Shown piece after piece: positions 8,226 to 16,180 of a DNA stretch of 32,557 nt; the stretch's first letter is position 1; each line of letters starts with the position of its first letter. A model generated the notes under the pieces. That model did no database searches and was not told the DNA's origin. It saw only the letters and a program-made list of their open reading frames with translations. The stretch comes from Planctomycetota bacterium (lineage in GTDB: Bacteria > Planctomycetota > Planctomycetia > JALXBF01). Made by a program: the position numbers and the translations under genes. The stretch lies in the NCBI GenBank assembly GCA_026991575.1, contig JALXBF010000190.1:1-32557 (forward strand). The letters run 5' to 3'.

Positions 8226-9005
8226 CTAGCGCGCGTCTACGTTCCGGCGGCGGCGCCAGAGAACCAGCCCGGCTCCGCCGGCCATAAGTAGCAGGCTGGT
8301 CGGTTCAGGGGCCGGCTGGAACGACCAACTCAACACCTGGTGCGCTGCAGCGGCACCTCCGGTCGAAGCCGTGAATCCAACGTACGCGTAGCTGGTGCCG
8401 AGTAGCGCTGGGATGTCGACGGCGTGGGCAAGCGTCGTAACGAGGGTGCTGCCACGGTACAGCCTAGTCGTCAGGGTGCCGCCGGCGTAGTCAATCGTTG
8501 CCGTCCACGTCTGGCCGTCCTGGAGCAAATAGCCCGCAGGGATGTTCGTTGTGGCAACCGAGACGACCGAACCGTTCGTGTTGACTCCGATGTGATTGGC
8601 CGAAGGGTCGAAAAGTGGAAAGTTGTAATAGATGTCGAACTCGACAGCGACACTCGGGCTAATACCTGCGTAGCCGAGCCCGCCACCGCTGCCGCCCAAC
8701 TCGCCCGGTCCGGTAGGCTGGATCGTAAACGTCAATCCGTCGGCACCACCGCCGATCAGGTCCACAAACCGAAACCGGAACGTGGTGGTGAACTCACCGA
8801 CGAAAACATCGGTCGTGCGAAACACGCTACCACGACGATACATGTTCGCGGACACGACCGTCAGGATGCCGCCGCTGGCGGACGCGTCGCCGTTGAGTTG
8901 CAGCCCGGCTGTGCTGGAGAAATCCGCATAGTTGAAGCCGCCAGCCTTGACGACCGAAACCGCCAGCAACGTGACCGCAGCCGCCCATACGGCTTTCATT
9001 CGCAT
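8226..9005 (-). CDS. Secreted L-type lectin-like protein with PEP-CTERM sorting signal
   Basis: This protein has 259-260 residues from the ATG at 9005 (AAGGGACG directly before it); the frame is open to 9125, but the extra leader is not signal-like. Residues 1-22 are a signal peptide. Residues 23-225 resemble the legume/L-type lectin fold: FNYADFSSTAGLQLNGDA, later GADGLTFTIQ (88-96), GGGLGYAGI (108-115), VEFDIYYN (121-128) and DPSANHIGVN (133-142), the positions of the sugar- and metal-site loops. The C-terminus has a PEP motif at about residue 234, a hydrophobic segment and RRRR, the PEP-CTERM signal recognised by an exosortase. It is likely an exported or surface carbohydrate-binding protein. 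It lies 190 nt upstream of flgF on the same strand; no functional link to flagella is evident. Confidence 0.85.
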   Translation of the reverse strand: MRMKAVWAAAVTLLAVSVVKAGGFNYADFSSTAGLQLNGDASASGGILTVVSANMYRRGSVFRTTDVFVGEFTTTFRFRFVDLIGGGADGLTFTIQPTGPGELGGSGGGLGYAGISPSVAVEFDIYYNFPLFDPSANHIGVNTNGSVVSVATTNIPAGYLLQDGQTWTATIDYAGGTLTTRLYRGSTLVTTLAHAVDIPALLGTSYAYVGFTASTGGAAAAHQVLSWSFQPAPEPTSLLLMAGGAGLVLWRRRRNVDAR

Positions 9006-9236
9006 CGTCCCTTGCCCCCCGGAATACGGTCCTCCCATTGCATGCACCCACTGGCGCCTCACCGAACCAAACTCCCGTGCGAACCAGCAACAAAGCCGAC
9101 AACCGAGTGCTATGCGCTGGTCCAACCTTGGCTGCCGGGTCCGCCGGCGTACGCGGCCGAGCCTTGCCCCCGGAACTACCCCCGTTTTCGCGCTACGATG
9201 CTAGCTGATGGAGCCGCGCCAGGTCAAGCAGGTTGA

Positions 9237-9254
9237 AGCTGGCCACGGCCAGCT
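9237..9254. repeat. Perfect hairpin in the 9006-9390 intergenic region
   Basis: AGCTGGC (9237-9243) and GCCAGCT (9248-9254) form a 7-bp stem with a CACG loop. A second, longer-range pairing (GCCGTTG 9289-9295 with CAACGGC 9330-9336) lies just before the next gene. The 385-nt stretch 9006-9390 separates two divergent genes, so it must hold promoters for both; I see no gene in it and cannot assign the hairpins a role. Confidence 0.45.
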
Positions 9255-9390
9255 ACGCTCGCCGCCCAGGTGATCTCTGCCAGTGTTCGCCGTTGCCGGA
9301 CGGCAGCTGCTTTGTCGAACTGCTTTTGACAACGGCAGCGGAAATGGCTATTTCCTACTGGCGGCGTCTGAAGATAACAGGAGCTGTCCG

Positions 9391-10398
9391 ATGAGCCGCT
9401 ATCGGCTATTCGATCGAAGCCGTCTGCAGGTGCGGCCGCTGAGCGAGCGGCGGAGCCTGGTGAGTTGGGGCGACCTGATCTATCCGGACATCACGCCGCC
9501 GGAGGCTTCCTGCCCAGGAGGACTGCCCGAGGTAGCAGCTGCCGTCCTGGAGGCGCGCCGGCGCGGCCGGCCAGTGATCCTGTTCTTCGGCGGACATGTC
9601 ATCAAGCAAGGTCTTGGCCCCGTCCTCGCCGACCTCGTCCGCCGTGGTTTCGTCACGCACCTGGCCACGAACGGCTCCGGTCTTATCCATGACTTTGAGC
9701 TCGCACGGCACGGGGCAACGAGCGAGCCGGTGCCGGAGACGATCCGCGATGGTCGCTTCGGCCTGTGGCTGGAAACGTCAGAACTGAACCGGATCGTTCG
9801 CTCGGCTGCATCCGAAGGCGAAGGCGTCGGTGAAGCGGTGGGGCGTGAGATTGCGATGGGCAGCATGCCATACCCGCACCTGAGCGTGTTCGCCGCGGCG
9901 TGGCAGGAGGGGGTACCGGCGACGGTTCATGTGGCCATTGGCCAGGACATTGTTCATGAGCATCCGAACTGCGACGGGGCAGCGTGGGGAGCCGCGTCGT
10001 ACGTGGACTTCTTGATCTTTGCCGCTGCCGTTGAACGGCTGGAGGGAGGCGTGTTCCTCAATGTTGGCTCAGCTGTAGCCGGTCCGGAGGTCTACCTGAA
10101 AGCTCTGGCCATGGCGCGCAACGCGGCAGCCCAACAGGGACGCTCTATCGCGCGGTTCACAACGGCCGTGTTTGACATCATCCCCCTGGCGGAGAACTGG
10201 CGCGAGGGCACACCGCCGCCGGACCAACCCGGCTACTACTTCCGGCCATGGAAGACGATCCTCGTGCGAACGGTAGCGGACGGTGGCCGGAGCTACTACG
10301 TACAGGGTGAACACCGGGTCACGCTACCGTGGCTGGACTTCCTGCTCAGGCAGCGCGACGGAGTTCAGGAAGACCACCACGGCGCACAAGCTGCCTGA
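9391..10398 (+). CDS. Conserved protein, possibly deoxyhypusine-synthase-like
   Basis: This is a 335-residue soluble protein with no signal peptide. I start it at the ATG at 9391 (AGGAG 7 nt before) rather than the in-frame 9283. Conserved-looking, glycine-rich stretches alternate with hydrophobic strands as in Rossmann-type NAD folds: PVILFFGGHVIKQGL (61-75), THLATNGSGLIHDFELARHG (89-108), GQDIVHEHPNCDGAAWG (184-200) and GGVFLNVGSAVAGPEVYLKA (219-238). The GSGLIHD and NVGSAVAGPE motifs remind me of deoxyhypusine/homospermidine synthase-like proteins, where a similar G-rich HD stretch binds NAD. I could not confirm the catalytic lysine region, so the assignment is tentative. The 3' end overlaps convergent lpxK by 53 nt, and the neighbourhood is LPS synthesis. 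Confidence 0.5.
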   Translation: MSRYRLFDRSRLQVRPLSERRSLVSWGDLIYPDITPPEASCPGGLPEVAAAVLEARRRGRPVILFFGGHVIKQGLGPVLADLVRRGFVTHLATNGSGLIHDFELARHGATSEPVPETIRDGRFGLWLETSELNRIVRSAASEGEGVGEAVGREIAMGSMPYPHLSVFAAAWQEGVPATVHVAIGQDIVHEHPNCDGAAWGAASYVDFLIFAAAVERLEGGVFLNVGSAVAGPEVYLKALAMARNAAAQQGRSIARFTTAVFDIIPLAENWREGTPPPDQPGYYFRPWKTILVRTVADGGRSYYVQGEHRVTLPWLDFLLRQRDGVQEDHHGAQAA

Positions 10399-11452
10399 GC
10401 GCCGCATGCAAGAGCTTCGCCCCGCTACCTAGCCTCAGTTCGATCCGCAGCGCATACAGCGGTAGCTCGCCCAGAGCACGCGGTGGCAACTTGACCAGGT
10501 CCTTTTCCGTGGTCACCGCGCAGTCCGCGCTGACATCGGAAGCCAGGCGGGCCAGGTGGGTCAGGTCCGCACGACCATAGCGATAGTGGTCGGGGAAGAC
10601 AACCTTCTCTACCACGCGGCAGCCGATCTCTTCGAGCTGCTGGAAGAACGCCCTGGGATTGCCGATTCCGCAGAAGGCAAGGACCCGACGGTACTGCTTC
10701 ACTTCGGCCACGGCCAGGTGCGGGCCACCACCGGCAGGCACCCATCCCAGCGGTTCCACGGCCGCCTCCACCAGCGGCTTGTTGCCCGACAGGCGGCTGA
10801 GCTGCTGACGCAGTTCGAACCGGCGGCGCGTGGTCACCTGCTCGCCACGCGTCAGCACAACGAAGTCGGCTCGCCGCAGAGCGGTGGCCGGCTCGCGCAA
10901 GAGCCCCCTCGGCAGCAGTGCCCCGTGACCGAATGGATTCGTGGCATCCACCACGACGATGTCCAGATCACGATGCAGTCGACGATGCTGAAAGCCGTCG
11001 TCCAACAGCAGGACGGCCGGTGCGAAGTGTTCCTCGGCATACTGCGCCAGCGCGACGCGATCACGGCCCTGGAGTTGAACGGCCGACGGCGCCAGTCGTT
11101 TGAGCACCTGACCTTCGTCGTTCAGTTTCCCGTCGCGGCCCCCACCATAGCCCCGACTCAACACCACCGGTCGTATCCCGTGCCGCCACAGCCAGCGGGC
11201 GAGGTAAGCGACCAGCGGCGTCTTGCCTGTGCCCCCAGTCGTGATGTTCCCCACACTCACCACCGGCAGGCCGGCCCGGTACATTCCCTTGAAGCCATGG
11301 TCGTAGAGCCAGTTGCGGACCGCCACGCCCGACCGGTAGCCCACCGACAGGGCACTGAGAAGACCGTGCGCAAGCCGTTTCGCTGAGCCCGGCGCCGGAT
11401 CGCTGACCAGCTTCAGATACCCGCGACGCAATGCTGGGAAGCGGCTCGACAT
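10346..11452 (-). CDS. lpxK: Tetraacyldisaccharide 4'-kinase LpxK
   Basis: LpxK phosphorylates the 4' position of the lipid A disaccharide using ATP at the inner membrane. The 368-residue protein has a P-loop at residues 68-79 (GNITTGGTGKTP), the family-specific SRGYGG (99-104), and DDGFQHRRLHRDLDIVVVDA at 151-170 followed by NPFG. All are hallmark LpxK motifs. An N-terminal hydrophobic/amphipathic segment before the P-loop (about 30-60) fits membrane association. It is transcribed away from hldE, across a 189-nt divergent promoter region. Its last 53 nt overlap the convergent 9391-10398 gene. It implies that the organism makes lipid A. Confidence 0.95.
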   Translation of the reverse strand: MSSRFPALRRGYLKLVSDPAPGSAKRLAHGLLSALSVGYRSGVAVRNWLYDHGFKGMYRAGLPVVSVGNITTGGTGKTPLVAYLARWLWRHGIRPVVLSRGYGGGRDGKLNDEGQVLKRLAPSAVQLQGRDRVALAQYAEEHFAPAVLLLDDGFQHRRLHRDLDIVVVDATNPFGHGALLPRGLLREPATALRRADFVVLTRGEQVTTRRRFELRQQLSRLSGNKPLVEAAVEPLGWVPAGGGPHLAVAEVKQYRRVLAFCGIGNPRAFFQQLEEIGCRVVEKVVFPDHYRYGRADLTHLARLASDVSADCAVTTEKDLVKLPPRALGELPLYALRIELRLGSGAKLLHAALRQLVRRGGLPELRRAA

Positions 11453-11540
11453 CTGGCCTCCGTCCCACGAACGCTCCCGCGGTCCCTTCCTTAGGATCGG
11501 TCTCCACTTCTATCGGACACCGGTCTGCTTGTAAAGAGGG

Positions 11541-11575
11541 GGTCAGATCGCAGACTCGACCGATCTGCGTTGACC
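11541..11575. repeat. Imperfect inverted repeat in the lpxK/hldE divergent promoter region
   Basis: GGTCA-GAT-CGCAGA (11541-11554) faces TCTGCG-T-TGACC (11564-11575): 11 paired positions around a 9-nt loop, interrupted by a 3-nt versus 1-nt internal bulge. It lies between the divergent lpxK (start 11452) and hldE (start 11642). It could be an operator serving both lipid A and core genes, or an RNA hairpin in the hldE leader. Confidence 0.5.
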
Positions 11576-11641
11576 AACTCAGGCCGACCGGCTAGATCAG
11601 AGCCGGAGCCCTTTGGCAAACCTTGAGCAACCGGTATCGCA

Positions 11642-13138
11642 ATGAGCCAGCATCGATTGCTTCGGTCACTTGAGCAGCTTGGTCGACCCCGCGTTTTGGT
11701 CGTGGGCGATCTGATCCTGGACCGTTACACCTGGGGCAACGCAGAGCGTGTCTCTCAGGAGGCCCCGGTCGTCGTACTTCGTGTCGACGATCATGAGTGC
11801 CGCCCGGGCGGCGCAGCCAACGTCGCCCAGATGGTTGCCGCCCTGGGCTGCACGCGCGTGACGGCCGTCGGCGTCATCGGCGATGACGGGGACGGCGACA
11901 CGTTAGAGCGATTGCTCTTGGCTCGAGGCATCGACGCTCAGCTTGTCCGTGATCGCAGCCGGCCAACTACGGTGAAGGAACGGTTCATCGGCAAAGCCCA
12001 ATCACGCCACCCTCACCAGATTCTGCGCGTCGACCGCGAGTGTACCGAGCCGGTGGCCGGCGCGATTGAGGACGCCTTACTGCAGCGTCTGGAACCGGCC
12101 GTCCGCAGCCACGACGTGGTGCTGGTCTCCGATTACCGCAAGGGGGTATGCACGTCCCGGCTGCTGGCCCATCTGATCAGCACCGCTCGGGATCAGGGCA
12201 TCCCGGTCCTGGTTGACCCGGGCCGTGGTGCGGCCCCGGACTTGTATCGGGGTTGCAGTTTGCTGAAGCCGAATCGATCCGAAACGGCAGCGGTTCTGGG
12301 GCGGGCGATTGCTTCGATCGAAGACGCAAAACAGGCGGCATCGGAACTGGTGCGCGCGCTCGAGCTGGACGCGGCCGTTGTGACGCTCGATCGGGACGGC
12401 ATGGTGCTCGCCACGAACTCCGGCGAGCTGACCCATTTTCCCACCAGAACCCGAAACGTCTATGACATTACCGGCGCAGGCGACATGGTCCTGGCTGCGC
12501 TTGGTGTGTTCTTTTCAGGGGGGGCATCACTGGCCGACGCCGTGCAGCTGGCTAACGTTGCGGCCGGCATCGAGGTGGAGAAGATTGGGGTTGTGCCTGT
12601 GGTGCGCGAGGAGATTGCGGCCGAGCTTGCGCGCCGAACGGCACACAGCGGCAGGAAGCTCGTCGATCTAGCAGAGCTCAAAGAAGAGGTAGCCCGGCGC
12701 CGTCAGGCCGGACAGCGCATTGTGTTCACCAATGGCTGCTTCGACCTGCTTCACGTGGGACATTTGCAATACCTCCAGGCTGCGCGCGCCCTTGGTGACT
12801 GCCTGATCGTTGCGATCAATTCCGACCGCAGCGTACGTCGGCTCAAGGGTCCGGACCGGCCTGTGATCGGAGAGCGGGACCGGGCTCAGCTTCTGGCCGG
12901 TCTGGAGTGTGTCGACTACGTGGTCGTCTTCGACGAAGAGACCCCTCACCGGCTGTTGCGTGAGCTGCGGCCAGACGTGCTGGTCAAAGGGGGCACTTAC
13001 CGTGAGGACCAGGTTGTGGGCCGTGAGGTCGTGCTGGGTTACGGGGGAGAGGTCGTCGTGGGACCGGTGATACCAGGATTGTCAACCACGGCGATCGTGG
13101 AACGGATTCGCTCGAGCAACCGGCGCCGCGTCGCCTGA
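11642..13138 (+). CDS. hldE: Bifunctional heptose-7-phosphate kinase / heptose-1-phosphate adenylyltransferase HldE
   Basis: HldE makes ADP-heptose precursors for the LPS inner core. The 498-residue protein has two domains. Residues about 15-330 are a PfkB/ribokinase-type kinase: RPGGAANVA (54-62), VDPGRG (191-196), LKPNRSE (208-214) and TGAGD (277-281), where D281 is the expected catalytic base. Residues about 345-498 are a nucleotidyltransferase: VFTNGCFDLLHVGHLQYL with the HxGH motif at 371-374, then NSDRSVRRLKGPDRPV and VKGGTY, ending LSTTAIVERI. Both active sites look intact. It starts the five-gene plus-strand run; waaF begins 23 nt after its stop. No obvious Shine-Dalgarno precedes the ATG. 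Confidence 0.96.
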   Translation: MSQHRLLRSLEQLGRPRVLVVGDLILDRYTWGNAERVSQEAPVVVLRVDDHECRPGGAANVAQMVAALGCTRVTAVGVIGDDGDGDTLERLLLARGIDAQLVRDRSRPTTVKERFIGKAQSRHPHQILRVDRECTEPVAGAIEDALLQRLEPAVRSHDVVLVSDYRKGVCTSRLLAHLISTARDQGIPVLVDPGRGAAPDLYRGCSLLKPNRSETAAVLGRAIASIEDAKQAASELVRALELDAAVVTLDRDGMVLATNSGELTHFPTRTRNVYDITGAGDMVLAALGVFFSGGASLADAVQLANVAAGIEVEKIGVVPVVREEIAAELARRTAHSGRKLVDLAELKEEVARRRQAGQRIVFTNGCFDLLHVGHLQYLQAARALGDCLIVAINSDRSVRRLKGPDRPVIGERDRAQLLAGLECVDYVVVFDEETPHRLLRELRPDVLVKGGTYREDQVVGREVVLGYGGEVVVGPVIPGLSTTAIVERIRSSNRRRVA

Positions 13139-13161
13139 GCGGTTCAACATGGGCAGCATCG

Positions 13162-14226
13162 ATGAAGATAGCCGTCTTTTGCCCGAACTGGGTCGGTGAT
13201 GCAGTCATGGCAACGCCGGCCCTGCGCGCGCTGCGAAACAGTTTCCGCAACGCGTGGATCATCGGCGTGATGCGTCCGGTCGTGGCCGACGTGCTGGAGG
13301 GTTTGCCGTACTTCGACGCCCGTGTGCTGTGGCATCCGAAGTCGTCCGCCGCGCATTGCCGCACGATGCGCACCTGGCGTGTGTTGCGCAGCATGCGACC
13401 CGACGTTGCGCTGCTGCTAACCAACTCTTGCCGCTCAGCCCTGCTGGCCGCTGCCGCCGGGATCCGCCGCCGCATCGGCTATGCCCGGGACGGCCGTAGC
13501 TGGTTGCTCACGGAACGACTGCACGCACCACGCGAACGAGGCCGCTGGCTGCCAATCCCCCAGGTCGAATACTACCTCCGCATCACCGATCGGCTCGGCT
13601 GCCGCCGCTTTGGGCTACGGCTAGAGCTGCGCACGACGGCACGAGATGAGGCAGAAGCGGACGAACTCTGGCGACGCGAACGACTGGAACGCGCTGCCAA
13701 TGTGGTCGTCTTCAATCCCGGATCGGCCTATGGCCCGGCCAAGCGCTGGCCGGAACGGTACTTCGCAGAACTGGCACGGATGTTCGTCAAGCGGCACCAC
13801 GTCCACGTCCTGGTGCTGTGCGGGCCACAGGAAAGGGACCTTGCGCGGGCGATCGTGCGCGCAGCCGACCACCCAGCCGTCCGCTCGCTGGCCAACTACA
13901 CCCCCAGGATCGGCCTTTCCAAGGCATGCGTCCGCCGCGCGGCCCTGATGATCACGACCGACTCCGGACCACGCCACTTCGCCGCCGCCTTCGACGTCCC
14001 AGTCGTGACCCTCTTCGGCCCAACGCACATCCAGTGGACCGAAACGTTCTACGACAAGGCGCTCCACCTGCAGCGCGAGGTGCCCTGCGGACCGTGCCAG
14101 CTGCGCGACTGTCCTCTGGACCACCGCTGCATGCGTGAGCTGGAGCCGGCCACCGTATTCAAACTGGCTAGCCGATTCTGGCTCCAAACGCAGTATAAGC
14201 TTCAGAGGAAGCGAATGACTGCATGA
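13162..14226 (+). CDS. waaF: LPS heptosyltransferase II (GT9 family)
   Basis: This 354-residue glycosyltransferase of the ADP-heptose family transfers heptose to the growing LPS inner core in the cytoplasm. It opens with IAVFCPNWVGDAVMATPALR, the GT9 start with the general-base aspartate at D13. The C-terminal nucleotide-sugar domain has VVFNPGSAYGPAKRWP (182-197), TTDSGPRHFAAAF (266-278) and TLFGPTHIQWTE (283-294). These last phrases are closest to WaaF. The cysteine cluster PCGPCQLRDCPLDHRC (308-323) is also typical of WaaF-like enzymes. Together with HldE it points to a heptose-containing core. The next gene starts 31 nt later. Confidence 0.93.
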   Translation: MKIAVFCPNWVGDAVMATPALRALRNSFRNAWIIGVMRPVVADVLEGLPYFDARVLWHPKSSAAHCRTMRTWRVLRSMRPDVALLLTNSCRSALLAAAAGIRRRIGYARDGRSWLLTERLHAPRERGRWLPIPQVEYYLRITDRLGCRRFGLRLELRTTARDEAEADELWRRERLERAANVVVFNPGSAYGPAKRWPERYFAELARMFVKRHHVHVLVLCGPQERDLARAIVRAADHPAVRSLANYTPRIGLSKACVRRAALMITTDSGPRHFAAAFDVPVVTLFGPTHIQWTETFYDKALHLQREVPCGPCQLRDCPLDHRCMRELEPATVFKLASRFWLQTQYKLQRKRMTA

Positions 14227-14257
14227 TGTCCTAAGCAGCTCGGATGGAACGCGCCAC

Positions 14258-15208
14258 ATGGTAACGCTTACCCTGGTTCGCTACGGCGACCTCCCGTACA
14301 ACATCGACTACAACCCGATTACCGGCGACCTGCTCTTCGTACACGCCAAGGTCCTGGAACAGCTTCTGCTGCGTGGCTGGACGACGATCGACCGGGTCTT
14401 TCGGATCCCGGCCACGTTGATCCAGGCCGGCCATGGTCAACGTGACCTGGCTCGCCTGACCCTGCCGGAACTGAAGGAACGTGCCTACCTGAAGCGCGAG
14501 CTGGGAACCTACCGCAAGGACCGTCTGAGCGCGTTCGTGCTGGCCGGCCGATACACGACGAAGTGCGTCCAGGAGTTTGTGGCTCTGCGTCACCTCCGGC
14601 GCCATGGCGTGACCGTGCCCAGCCCCCTGGCACTGTGGTTGCATCGTAACGGCAGCCGCGTGCAGGCAGCGTTGCTGTTGGAGGAGCTTCGCGATTACGA
14701 GCCACTGGACCTCGAGCTTGCGCGGGCCCGGAGAGCGTTGCGGGAACGTCCGGAACAGCTCGATCGCATCGCGTGCGCACTGGCGGAGTTCGTCGCGCGT
14801 GTGCACGATGCTCTGGTTCACGATCCGGACCTGTTCGCCTGGCATGTGCTGGTGCGCGCCTCGCGGCTCGGCGATGATTCGATCTGCCCCGACGACTTCG
14901 CGCTCATCGACCTGCAACGCGCACTGGTCCTTGCCTGGAAACCGTGCTGCGTGCGGCGGGCGCGCGATATCGCCGCGCTGTTCGCCTCCATTGACGACGA
15001 CTGCTTTCCCGCCGAAAGCCGCCGCCGTTTCCTGGCACACTACTTCGAAACGGCTCGCCCCAGAGACCCCTGGCGCCCCATCTTCCCGCGCGTGCTCGCT
15101 CGACGCATCGCACGCTGGCGCAGCCGTCGCAAGGTCCGCGAGGCCCTCCAGCTGCAGCAAGACATCGCCCAAGAGGTCAGCGAACCATCCGTAACCCAGG
15201 CGTCATGA
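14258..15208 (+). CDS. WaaP/Kdo-kinase-family LPS core kinase (first of two)
   Basis: This 316-residue protein has the lipopolysaccharide-kinase fold (PF06293 type, a small protein-kinase-like family). YLKRELGTYRKDR (77-89) supplies the ATP-site lysine region, LLLEELRDYEPL (139-150) the hinge, DLFAWHVLV (191-199) the catalytic loop (D191, with H196 in the metal-binding position as in WaaP) and FALIDLQRAL (214-223) the second metal aspartate (D218). The catalytic loop has one more residue between the preceding His and Asp than usual. The likely reaction is phosphorylation of a core heptose or Kdo on the cytoplasmic side. It lies in the hldE-waaF operon, 10 nt before a second member of the same family. 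Confidence 0.82.
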   Translation: MVTLTLVRYGDLPYNIDYNPITGDLLFVHAKVLEQLLLRGWTTIDRVFRIPATLIQAGHGQRDLARLTLPELKERAYLKRELGTYRKDRLSAFVLAGRYTTKCVQEFVALRHLRRHGVTVPSPLALWLHRNGSRVQAALLLEELRDYEPLDLELARARRALRERPEQLDRIACALAEFVARVHDALVHDPDLFAWHVLVRASRLGDDSICPDDFALIDLQRALVLAWKPCCVRRARDIAALFASIDDDCFPAESRRRFLAHYFETARPRDPWRPIFPRVLARRIARWRSRRKVREALQLQQDIAQEVSEPSVTQAS

Positions 15209-15218
15209 TGGGCCGAGC

Positions 15219-16157
15219 ATGGAAGCACGGCCAATGCTTGAAGCAACTGGCCAAAGCGACTGCCCCACCGAAGCGCCGCGGCCGTTCGCGGCCTTGCGCC
15301 ACCCGGTCGACGTGTTCCGTTTGCCCTTCGGATGCCAGCCACCCCGCTGGCTCAATCGCCAGCTCATGGCACTGCCTCTTGCCGACCGTTATCACGCCAA
15401 GCAGGGGCGATCGACCGCTGCCTGGGTCACGCCGGACAGCGGCAGACGCGTGTTCGTGAAACGCCACTATCGGTTCCCACTCTCGATCCGTGCCCTGGCG
15501 GTCGCCGCCCCGCAACGCGCCTGGTCGCCCGCCTTCAGGGAGTGGTCGGGACTGCTGCTGGCCGCCTGCGCCGGTGTGCGTGTACCGGCACCGGTGGCTG
15601 CAGCACAGTTTGTCGGTCCGGGGCTGCGCCTGCAGAGCGTGTTGGTGGTTGAGGAACTGCATGGCTACCTACCGGCGCACGAGTGGCTGGTCGAAGCACG
15701 CAGCCGGCTCAGCTTGGAACGCTGGCACGATCTGGCTGAGCAGCTGATGGCCGCGGCGGGCCGGACAGCAGCCAGGCTGCATCGGGCGCGGCTCTTCCAC
15801 AAGGACCTCTACCTTTGCCACTTCTTTGTGCCCGAGACCCGGCTGGCGCATGGTTGGATCGCCCCCGCCGATATCGTGCTGATCGACTTCCATCGCCTCA
15901 GCCGCCACCGCACTGGCTATCTACACTGGCTGATCAAGGACCTTGCCCAGTTGTTGTATTCGGCACGTGAAGCCGGGGTGCCCGGCCATGCCATCGAGCG
16001 TTTCTTCGACACGTACTGGCCCGCAGCGGGCTGGCCGGCATCGTCTCGGCCCGTACTGCGCTACCTGGCCGAACGGAAAGCCCGCCGGTACTGGGCACAT
16101 AACGAAAAACACGGCACGCTTTGGCGGCCGCCCGACCTGGCGAAGGATGCGGCCTGA
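15219..16157 (+). CDS. WaaP/Kdo-kinase-family LPS core kinase (second of two)
   Basis: This 312-residue kinase-fold protein belongs to the same family as its upstream neighbour but is clearly diverged. VFVKRHYRFP (78-87, K81 for ATP), LVVEELHGY (142-150), LFHKDLYLCHFFV (192-204, catalytic D196 and metal-ligand-type H201) and DIVLIDFHRLSRH (218-230, D223) follow the WaaP pattern H-x-D-x-Y-x-C-H-F closely. Residues 1-30 look unconserved; a start at the ATG at 15234, with GGAAG 8 nt before it, is possible instead. The tandem pair suggests two different core positions are phosphorylated, as WaaP and WaaY do in enterics; which sugar each uses cannot be read from sequence. Confidence 0.83.
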   Translation: MEARPMLEATGQSDCPTEAPRPFAALRHPVDVFRLPFGCQPPRWLNRQLMALPLADRYHAKQGRSTAAWVTPDSGRRVFVKRHYRFPLSIRALAVAAPQRAWSPAFREWSGLLLAACAGVRVPAPVAAAQFVGPGLRLQSVLVVEELHGYLPAHEWLVEARSRLSLERWHDLAEQLMAAAGRTAARLHRARLFHKDLYLCHFFVPETRLAHGWIAPADIVLIDFHRLSRHRTGYLHWLIKDLAQLLYSAREAGVPGHAIERFFDTYWPAAGWPASSRPVLRYLAERKARRYWAHNEKHGTLWRPPDLAKDAA

Positions 16158-16180
16158 GCAGATCGTGCGGGAGCAAGCCG

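Noticed and set aside
6232-8229. A 665-codon open frame on the plus strand
   Set aside because: It runs antisense over flgA, flgG and flgF, all of which have clear family signatures; the translation has no recognisable domain and arises from GC-rich codon bias.
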